19,221 bases of DNA from contig CAKREC010000038.1 of NCBI GenBank assembly GCA_934316925.1, forward strand, positions 1 through 19,221, read 5' to 3'. Shown here piece by piece: positions 14,460 to 19,221 of this stretch (its first letter is position 1; each line of letters starts with the position of its first letter). Under the pieces are notes generated by a model. That model was given only the letters and a program-made list of their open reading frames with translations. It was not told where the DNA came from and searched no databases. Source of the stretch: an uncultured Eubacterium sp. Its GTDB lineage: Bacteria; Bacillota; Clostridia; Lachnospirales; Lachnospiraceae. Position numbers and translations under genes: made by a program.

Positions 14460-15791
14460 TTAAATATAATGATATTGCTTCCGTTTGGTAATAAAGAAAA
14501 ATACCGTAACCGCGCCGGTCAGTATCTCCGCCACCGTAATGGCCCACCATATACCGTTAAGTCCAAGCAGCAATGGCAGGATCAACACCGCACTGATCTG
14601 GAATACCAGTGTCCTCAAAAAAGAAATCAGAGCAGAAACCAGTCCATTATTTAACGCAGTGAAAAAGGAAGAACCAAAAATGTTAAAGCCATTGATCAAA
14701 TACACCACGCAAAAGATCCGGAATCCATTTTGCGTCAGCCTCAACAGATCAGCGTCATATCCAACAAATATTCTCGAAAAAGGAATTGCCAAAAACTGCG
14801 AAACCACCGCCATAAAGACACCACATGCCCCAATCAATTTCAGGCTTTTTTGAAATATATTTTTGAGTTCGACATGATTTTGCGCTCCAAAATGATAACT
14901 GAAGATTGGCGCACTTCCCATCGCATAGCCAATGAAAATCGCTAAAAACACAAAATTCACATACATGATCGTACCATACGCGGCAACACCATCTTCTCCA
15001 GCAAATTTCATAAGCTGCATATTATAGATCGAGTTTACGATCGAACTAGACAGATTGGACATCAACTCAGAAGATCCGTTGATACACGTCTGCGCCAGGA
15101 TCCGCCACTCCAGCTTTGTTTTTCCGAGTTTCAAAAGGCTGCTGTTTTTTCTTGCAAAATAAATAACCGGGGACAGTCCACCGATCATTTCTCCACATAC
15201 CGTTGCAATAGCTGCTCCAGCAAGACCAAAATGCCATACACCAACAAGCAGAAAATCCAGCACCATATTGGTAACACCGGCCGAGATCGTGACTGCCAGT
15301 CCGAGTTTCGGCTTTTCTGCTGTAACAAAAAAGCTCTGGAAAATATTCTGCAGCATAAAAGCAGGCATCGAAATGAGGGTCAGTCTTCCGTATAAAATAC
15401 TATTCTGTAAAAGTTCTCCTTCCGCTCCCAACATCTCTGCCACCTGTGGGACAAAGAGCTCAGCCAGTGCTGAAAGCAAAACACCAAAAATCGCCGTCGT
15501 ATAGACAAGCAGTGAAAAATATTCATTGGCTTTTTTGTGTTTTCCCTCTCCCAATGTCTTGCCTACAATGGCACTTCCCCCGGTTCCGATCATAAAACCG
15601 AGAGCAGAAATCCCCATAATGAACGGCATCATCAAATTGATCGATGCAAAAGCACGTTTTCCCACAAAATTGGATACAAACAATCCATCCACGACACTGT
15701 AGATCGAGGTGAAGATCATCATCACGATCGAAGGGATTACAAAACGGATCAATTTTCTATACGTAAAATGTTCTGACAACTGAATTCTCAT
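14460..15791 (-). CDS. MATE family efflux transporter (copy 2), MarR-coupled
   Basis: This 443-residue membrane exporter resembles the MepA-like branch of MATE. It has GTGGSAIVGKTLGEGKHKKA near residues 64-83 and a second-half counterpart (GYAMGSAPIFSYHFGAQNH). About twelve hydrophobic segments are visible. Its ATG overlaps the marR stop by 4 bp (ATGA), so translation is coupled and both are read from the 16319-16347 promoter. A MarR protein encoded directly before an exporter usually represses it and responds to an exporter substrate; the ligand is unknown. No clear terminator follows, so some readthrough into the next gene is possible. It is clearly divergent from copy 1, so this is not a recent duplication. 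Confidence 0.92.
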   Translation of the reverse strand: MRIQLSEHFTYRKLIRFVIPSIVMMIFTSIYSVVDGLFVSNFVGKRAFASINLMMPFIMGISALGFMIGTGGSAIVGKTLGEGKHKKANEYFSLLVYTTAIFGVLLSALAELFVPQVAEMLGAEGELLQNSILYGRLTLISMPAFMLQNIFQSFFVTAEKPKLGLAVTISAGVTNMVLDFLLVGVWHFGLAGAAIATVCGEMIGGLSPVIYFARKNSSLLKLGKTKLEWRILAQTCINGSSELMSNLSSSIVNSIYNMQLMKFAGEDGVAAYGTIMYVNFVFLAIFIGYAMGSAPIFSYHFGAQNHVELKNIFQKSLKLIGACGVFMAVVSQFLAIPFSRIFVGYDADLLRLTQNGFRIFCVVYLINGFNIFGSSFFTALNNGLVSALISFLRTLVFQISAVLILPLLLGLNGIWWAITVAEILTGAVTVFFFITKRKQYHYI

Positions 15792-16279
15792 GTTTCATTT
15801 CCTCCCACATCCAGCGCCTGAAATTGTTCTCGAAGCGCTTCAATATATTTTTGCTGCAACATCAATAACTGTTTTGCCTCTTCCGCACCCAGTATCGAAA
15901 ACGCATTGTTCTCCATTTCCACAATCGGATATATAACCTGTTCCAACTGTTTTCTGCCTTTTTCAGTAAGTAAAATATTCATCTCCCGGCCTTTTCCCGG
16001 TGCAAGATTCAGCACTCCCTGCTTTTCCAAAACACGGATTGCCGAATTGACCGTCTGCTTGGGAATAAAAGTTGCACTGCATATATCCTTTTGCCGGCAG
16101 CCATCTCCCAGCTCACAGATCGAATACAAAATATCAAAGACACTGTTTGAAATTCCCATTTTCTGCGCCATCTCATGATATATGCCATTGCATTCTTTAT
16201 ATATGCGATTGTACTCCATTACATCGGAACTCATATATGCCAGCGATTGCTTTTCATTCTTTATTTTCTCATTTAACAT
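15788..16279 (-). CDS. MarR family transcriptional regulator
   Basis: This 163-residue dimeric winged-helix regulator has its HTH around residues 62-93 (CRQKDICSATFIPKQTVNSA, followed by IRVLEKQGVL) and the wing in LAPGKGREMNILLTEKGRKQ. Long N- and C-terminal helices would form the dimer interface, the usual MarR layout. The ATG has AGGAG 9 bases upstream. It is the first gene of a two-gene operon with the MATE exporter. Two repeats over its promoter point to autorepression relieved by a ligand. The ligand cannot be identified; the neighbouring dehydrogenase makes a sterol-like compound one possibility. Confidence 0.92.
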   Translation of the reverse strand: MLNEKIKNEKQSLAYMSSDVMEYNRIYKECNGIYHEMAQKMGISNSVFDILYSICELGDGCRQKDICSATFIPKQTVNSAIRVLEKQGVLNLAPGKGREMNILLTEKGRKQLEQVIYPIVEMENNAFSILGAEEAKQLLMLQQKYIEALREQFQALDVGGNET

Positions 16280-16286
16280 AAAAAAA

Positions 16287-16347
16287 TACTCCTATAAGTC
16301 TGATTTCGTACTTATAGGAGTATAGTCTGATTTCGTACTTATGTCAA
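16287..16347 (-). promoter_or_regulatory. marR-MATE promoter with repeated operator
   Basis: Minus strand TTGACA (16342-16347), 17-bp spacer, TATACT (16319-16324): a near-consensus promoter. The 19-bp sequence AGTCTGATTTCGTACTTAT (plus sense) occurs twice, at 16324-16342 (filling the spacer) and 16297-16315 (around the transcription start), 27 bp apart. The downstream copy lies in a perfect 13-bp inverted repeat (16287-16299 and 16310-16322, 10-bp spacer). The geometry fits two MarR dimers covering the promoter. Confidence 0.75.
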
Positions 16348-16372
16348 GCAACATTTGTATTCATAAAATCTT

Positions 16373-17173
16373 TTAAGGTCTCTGACCCATGCCACCCTCT
16401 AATGTGATCGTCTCACCAGACATGTATTTGAAATCCGGAGAAGCTAACTGAACACATACTCTTCCGATTTCTTTTTCTACATCGCCAAAATGTCCCATCG
16501 GCGGTGTGTGTACATTCTGCTCAAAGGCATCCGGATAGTTATTCTGGAATTGCTCTAACTGTGCAGTCCATGCCAGTGGACATACAATATTTACATTGAT
16601 GCCATCTTTTGCCCATTCCGTAGCGGCAACTCGCGTCATACCACGAATTCCCTCTTTGGCAGCCGCATACGCGCACTGTCCATAGTTGCCAAAAAGACCA
16701 GCTCCGGAAGCAAAGTTTACGACTGATCCCTTGCTCTCTTTCAAGTATGGATAACATGCTTTCATATAATAGAAAGCTGCATACAAGCCGGAATACATAG
16801 CAAGATCAAACTGTTCGGTAGTATGATCCGCCAAAGTAACTCCGGATGCGGATGCCTGTGCATTGTTGATCAGAACATCAATGCGTCCAAATGTATCCAT
16901 CGCCTGTTTTACAACATTATTTACAACCGCTTCATTATCTGCTTTTGCAGATACATCCGCCTGAACCGCCAGAACCTTAACACCGTACAAACGCTCAAGT
17001 TCTTCTTTGGCATCTGCCAGTTTCTTTTCATTTCGTCCGGTAACAACCAGATTTGCGCCTTCTTTTGCATATGCGGTAGCAATGCCGTATCCAATCGAAC
17101 CACACTGGCCATTGCTGAGTACCGCACGTCCGCCACCAGTGATGATCGCTGTTTTACCTGTTAAAAATCCCAT
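16373..17173 (-). CDS. SDR family oxidoreductase, possible 12-alpha-hydroxysteroid dehydrogenase
   Basis: This 266-residue classical short-chain dehydrogenase uses NAD(P). The dinucleotide loop starts TGGG (12-15) and resumes SIGYGIA (26-32), with an extra loop of about ten residues (RAVLSNGQCG) between. TGRN (45-48) follows the second strand, a basic residue suggesting NADP. NNAQASASG (103-111) replaces the usual NNAG. Catalytic Ser156, Tyr169 and Lys173 are in place, and the C-terminus is MSGETITLEGGMGQRP. From memory, NNAQASASG, YSGLYAAFYYM, GQCAYAAAKEGIRG and the GGMGQRP ending match the NADP-dependent 12-alpha-hydroxysteroid dehydrogenase of gut clostridia; I could not check this. The ATG has AGGAGG 8 bases upstream. 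A TACAAT -10 lies at 17209-17214. The SDR call is firm; the substrate is tentative. Confidence 0.9.
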   Translation of the reverse strand: MGFLTGKTAIITGGGRAVLSNGQCGSIGYGIATAYAKEGANLVVTGRNEKKLADAKEELERLYGVKVLAVQADVSAKADNEAVVNNVVKQAMDTFGRIDVLINNAQASASGVTLADHTTEQFDLAMYSGLYAAFYYMKACYPYLKESKGSVVNFASGAGLFGNYGQCAYAAAKEGIRGMTRVAATEWAKDGINVNIVCPLAWTAQLEQFQNNYPDAFEQNVHTPPMGHFGDVEKEIGRVCVQLASPDFKYMSGETITLEGGMGQRP

Positions 17174-17208
17174 TTTTTAGTCCTCCTTATTATGTTACAA
17201 CTGAAATC

Positions 17209-17214
17209 ATTGTA
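17209..17214 (-). promoter_or_regulatory. Probable -10 box of the SDR gene
   Basis: Minus strand TACAAT lies 36 bp before the start codon. I find no good -35 at 16-18 bp, so this is tentative. It is back to back with the thiT promoter. Confidence 0.35.
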
Positions 17215-17277
17215 GCACATTCCTTTTTCTTTTTCTATACATGGACTGATTTATTTTTTCATTTAAACGGGTTCTGA

Positions 17278-17306
17278 TTGAATTACAACACACTCTCTGC
17301 TATACT
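17278..17306 (+). promoter_or_regulatory. thiT promoter
   Basis: TTGAAT (17278-17283), 17-bp spacer, TATACT (17301-17306). The resulting leader would be only about 50 nt, too short for a TPP riboswitch, and I see no CTGAGA or THI-box core in it. Confidence 0.65.
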
Positions 17307-17364
17307 AAGTGACGGATTTTGTACCCATAAACACTATAATACGGATTGATGAATGGAGGATTTT

Positions 17365-17937
17365 ATGTCAGAAACAACAAATACAACAAACAAAACAGCC
17401 TCACGAAACACGGTGCGTCAGCTTGCTTTTTGTGGCATCTGCATTGCACTCGCAACTGTCACATCTTTTCTTAAGCTTGCAAGCCTTCCGTTCGGTGGCT
17501 CGATTACACTATTTAGCATGTTATTTATCTCACTGACCGGCTATTTCTTTGGTGCCAGAACCGGTATCATCGCCGGAATTGCCTACGGTGTCCTGCAATT
17601 TATCCTCGGACCTTATATCTATGCACCGATCCAGGTATTGTTGGATTATCCACTTGCCTTTGGCGCACTTGGTCTCAGCGGATTTTTCTACAACAAAAAA
17701 TACGGCCTGATCACCGGATATGCCGTAGGTGTCATTGGCCGTTATCTATGTCATGTAATTTCCGGATATGTATACTTCGGTTCTTATGCTCCTGAAGGCA
17801 TGAATCCCCTGGTATACACACTTGGCTATAACCTGACTTACATCCTGCCTGAAATGATCGCAACGATCATCATCTTGTGCATCCCTGCGATTCAAAAAGC
17901 TCTGCTGAATATGAAGCGTCAGATGAATAATCAGTAA
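17365..17937 (+). CDS. thiT: Thiamine ECF transporter S-component ThiT
   Basis: This membrane S-component captures thiamine and docks to the shared EcfAA'T module (not in this window). The start at 17365 has GGAGGA (17355-17360) just upstream, giving 190 residues; an ATG four codons earlier lies before that site. Six hydrophobic segments are visible. Family marks are LPFGGSITLFSMLFI (41-55), APIQVLLDYPLAFGALGLSG (87-106) and RYLCHVISGYVYFGSY (126-141). Residues aligning with thiamine contacts known from ThiT are Asp94-Tyr95 (Glu-Tyr in the lactococcal protein), His130, Tyr151 and Asn156. It is monocistronic and faces the 60-residue gene tail to tail, 14 bp away. No TPP riboswitch is present. 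Confidence 0.9.
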   Translation: MSETTNTTNKTASRNTVRQLAFCGICIALATVTSFLKLASLPFGGSITLFSMLFISLTGYFFGARTGIIAGIAYGVLQFILGPYIYAPIQVLLDYPLAFGALGLSGFFYNKKYGLITGYAVGVIGRYLCHVISGYVYFGSYAPEGMNPLVYTLGYNLTYILPEMIATIIILCIPAIQKALLNMKRQMNNQ

Positions 17938-17951
17938 TAATCAGTCGCCGG

Positions 17952-18134
17952 TTACTCTTCCGGCCACACAGAACCTACATCAAGGCCATGTGCTACTAAC
18001 CAGCTGTCTGCCACGGTAATGTACTCTTCTTTTCCGAAGTCGTCCACTACCGTGACGGACACTTTTGGTTCTGCTCCATCTTCCCGTGCTTCACAGCCAT
18101 AATCGCCATCGAAAATGTGTGTGATTCGTTTCAT
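17952..18134 (-). CDS. Small hypothetical protein (60 aa), coupled to the HAD gene
   Basis: I do not recognise this 60-residue protein. It is acidic, soluble and beta-strand-like (KRITHIFDGDYGCEAR, then KVSVTVVDDFGKEEYITVAD, ending SVWPEE), with one cysteine and no signal or membrane segment. Its ATG overlaps the stop of the HAD phosphatase gene in an ATGA, and GGAGA lies about 9 bases upstream, so it is translated with that gene. The overlap and ribosome site make it a real gene rather than a chance ORF. It ends 14 bp from the thiT stop; a GC-rich inverted repeat (17947-17951 and 17960-17964) at its end lacks a T-run. Confidence 0.75.
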   Translation of the reverse strand: MKRITHIFDGDYGCEAREDGAEPKVSVTVVDDFGKEEYITVADSWLVAHGLDVGSVWPEE

Positions 18135-18784
18135 AAAGGTCTCCTTTCTATAATTCTTATCACATCCCCCGGATTCTTTGCAATAAGATCAGCTCCTGCC
18201 CCGACCAGTTCTTCTTCACTGCCATATCCATACAGTACACCGATCACTGGCAGACCATTCGCTTTTGCTCCCTCAACGTCATGAACCCGGTCACCAACCA
18301 TGACCGCCTGCGCCGGATCGCCATTGATTTTCTGGAGCGCATAGCGGATCACATCCTCTTTGCGATTCCGGCTTTCATCCAGAGAAGCTCCCGCTGCCAG
18401 ATCAAAATATGGCAAAAGTCCAAAATGCTCAAGAATCTGTACCGCGTATACTTCCGGCTTGGAAGTCGCTACAAGCAGCTTCCTCCCACTCTTTTTCAAG
18501 GATCGCAGCAATTCCGGAATTCCATCATAAACCCGGTTCTCCAACAAGCCTTTCTCCGCATAATATTCCCGATAGTATTGAATTGCTTCGCGGCTCTCTG
18601 TCAGGCTGAATCCATAAAATTGCTGAAATGAATCGAGCAGCGGTGGTCCGATAAACCGGTACAGCTCTGTCCGATCCTCTACACGGATCGAGAACTTATT
18701 CAGCGCATAGATTACGGCATTGGTAATTCCAATGCCCGGATCTGTCAGTGTTCCATCCAGATCAAACAATACATATTCATACAT
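18131..18784 (-). CDS. HAD-superfamily phosphatase, Gph/PGP-like
   Basis: This 217-residue cytosolic phosphatase of the HAD superfamily shows all four motifs: DLDGTLTD (8-15, nucleophile Asp8 and acid/base Asp10), motif II threonine in LLVATSKPE (103-111), motif III lysine (Lys142 in NRKED) and motif IV GDRVHD (164-169). The cap domain between about 15 and 85 is helical. The length and GIGITNAVIYAL resemble phosphoglycolate phosphatase-type proteins, but substrate assignment within this group is unreliable; pyrophosphatase or nucleotidase activity is possible. GGAGG precedes the ATG. It lies 30 bp after the 38-residue membrane peptide gene and overlaps the 60-residue gene by 4 bp. Confidence 0.92.
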   Translation of the reverse strand: MYEYVLFDLDGTLTDPGIGITNAVIYALNKFSIRVEDRTELYRFIGPPLLDSFQQFYGFSLTESREAIQYYREYYAEKGLLENRVYDGIPELLRSLKKSGRKLLVATSKPEVYAVQILEHFGLLPYFDLAAGASLDESRNRKEDVIRYALQKINGDPAQAVMVGDRVHDVEGAKANGLPVIGVLYGYGSEEELVGAGADLIAKNPGDVIRIIERRPL

Positions 18785-18814
18785 AAAATCCTCCCATCTC
18801 TTGTATGTATGCGA

Positions 18815-18931
18815 TCACAGGCAGACCGCCATTCCCAGCCAGCTAATAACGACAATAAAGAATACCACGCCAACCATACAAGTATCTGCAAGCTTCTTTT
18901 TTCTCTTCTGATTCTGTTCATATAATGTCAT
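18815..18931 (-). CDS. Small membrane peptide (38 aa)
   Basis: This short ORF encodes a basic N-terminus (QNQKRKKKLAD) followed by one hydrophobic segment (MVGVVFFIVVISWLGMAVCL) running to the end. This is the layout of a single-pass small membrane protein with its N-terminus inside. The ATG at 18929-18931 has AGGAG 9 bases upstream. The reading frame ends 30 bp before the HAD start, on the same strand, so it is likely the first gene of that operon. I recognise no family. It could be a regulator of a membrane partner or an unrelated short protein. Confidence 0.65.
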   Translation of the reverse strand: MTLYEQNQKRKKKLADTCMVGVVFFIVVISWLGMAVCL

Positions 18932-18959
18932 AATGATCTACTCCTTTTTTGGGTTTCCT

Positions 18960-19151
18960 ATGTTTTGTTTCTCTTATGTTTACAGATTAACATATTAGGT
19001 GTCCCAAAAAACGGACTTGTAAATCAAGATTTCAAACATTAATTGTATTTTTAAACGCTAGATTTTGCTTGCAACTACGGTTGCAAACTAGCAATTGCTT
19101 TTGCAAAGGCCTATATTTAAGATACCTTTGTTTGATCAGGAAGGAGCTATT
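18960..19151. other. Non-coding stretch, probably containing the left end of an IS element
   Basis: About 190 bases without an ORF separate the 38-residue gene from the transposase start. From about 19000 the sequence (GTGTCCCAAAAAACGGAC) looks like an IS terminal inverted repeat, but the other end is off the window, so the boundary is not certain. Further in are a perfect 7-bp inverted repeat TTGCAACTACGGTTGCAA (19069-19086) and several TTGC tetramers. The sequence is visibly more AT-rich than the flanking genes. Confidence 0.35.
19095..19123 (+). promoter_or_regulatory. Possible promoter of the transposase gene
   Basis: TTGCTT (19095-19100), 17-bp spacer, TAAGAT (19118-19123), 28 bp before the start codon. 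It is a moderate sigma-A match. Confidence 0.4.
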
Positions 19152-19221
19152 ATGGCTAAACAATTATCCTTACCTGAACGTTACGTTATTGAGCGAATGC
19201 TTCATCAAGACTATTCGTTCG
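19152..19221 (+). CDS. Partial transposase N-terminus, IS30-family-like
   Basis: Only the first 23 codons are in the window. An ATG with AAGGAG 6 bases upstream opens a frame reading MAKQLSLPERYVIERMLHQD and continuing YSF. The pattern 'L-x-x-x-E-R-x-x-I-E-x-x-L-x-x-x-Y-S' is the start of the helix-turn-helix that opens many Firmicute IS30 transposases. The catalytic DDE domain is beyond the edge. It could also be another HTH protein. Confidence 0.5.
   Translation, partial: MAKQLSLPERYVIERMLHQDYSF

Noticed and set aside
16287..16322. RNA hairpin sequestering the marR ribosome binding site
   Set aside because: The inverted repeat contains AGGAG, but the predicted transcription start falls inside the upstream arm, so the mRNA would lack most of it. 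A DNA operator is the better reading.
17174..17364. TPP riboswitch before thiT
   Set aside because: No CTGAGA, no paired THI-box elements, and the interval between the promoter and the start is too short.
17947..17964. Terminator between thiT and the 60-residue gene
   Set aside because: A 5-bp GC stem is present, but there is no T-run on either strand and it overlaps the end of the 60-residue gene.
1..19221. CRISPR array, prophage, rRNA or tRNA gene
   Set aside because: No regularly spaced repeats, phage genes or RNA gene consensus were seen on either strand.

Overview
The window looks like chromosome from a Firmicute of class Clostridia, most likely a gut Lachnospiraceae-type anaerobe. The evidence is strong AGGAGG-type ribosome binding sites, sigma-A promoters, intrinsic terminators, secreted proteins with lysine-rich Big2 (bacterial Ig-like) domains, and an SDR enzyme resembling gut clostridial hydroxysteroid dehydrogenases. 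This placement is an inference from gene content. Nearly every gene lies on the minus strand, so transcription runs from right to left; the exceptions are thiT and a partial transposase at the right edge.

Left part (1-2450). A strong minus-strand promoter with a perfect palindrome over its -35 box drives a structured, apparently non-coding transcript that runs off the left edge. Next come pckA (ATP-dependent PEP carboxykinase) with its terminator, structured leader and promoter, and a small YolD-like gene.

Phosphate region (2453-9506). In transcription order: a secreted metallophosphoesterase with a C-terminal Big2-like domain, a YibE/F membrane protein, a PstS-like phosphate-binding protein with its own Big2 domain and lysine tail, then pstC, pstA and pstB. 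The likely logic is release of phosphate outside the cell, capture at the wall and ABC import. There is no phoU and no two-component system in the window. A hairpin between pstS and pstC may set their relative expression.

Envelope-stress-like module (9636-12990). An ECF sigma factor with a candidate autoregulatory promoter overlaps a membrane-anchored beta-propeller protein that probably acts as its anti-sigma or sensor. Downstream is a secreted Big2 protein with a roughly 55-residue acidic run inserted into its second Ig fold, closed by a strong terminator.

Efflux and oxidoreductase region (12992-17173). An SDR that I place near NADP-dependent 12-alpha-hydroxysteroid dehydrogenases is followed by a MarR regulator translationally coupled to a MATE exporter, then a second MATE exporter with its own promoter and terminator. 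The marR promoter is covered by two copies of a 19-bp repeat, which are likely operators.

Right part (17278-19221). thiT (thiamine ECF S-component) is divergent from the SDR and lacks a TPP riboswitch. A minus-strand three-gene unit follows: a 38-residue membrane peptide, a HAD phosphatase and a 60-residue protein. The window ends in the first codons of what is probably an IS30-family transposase.
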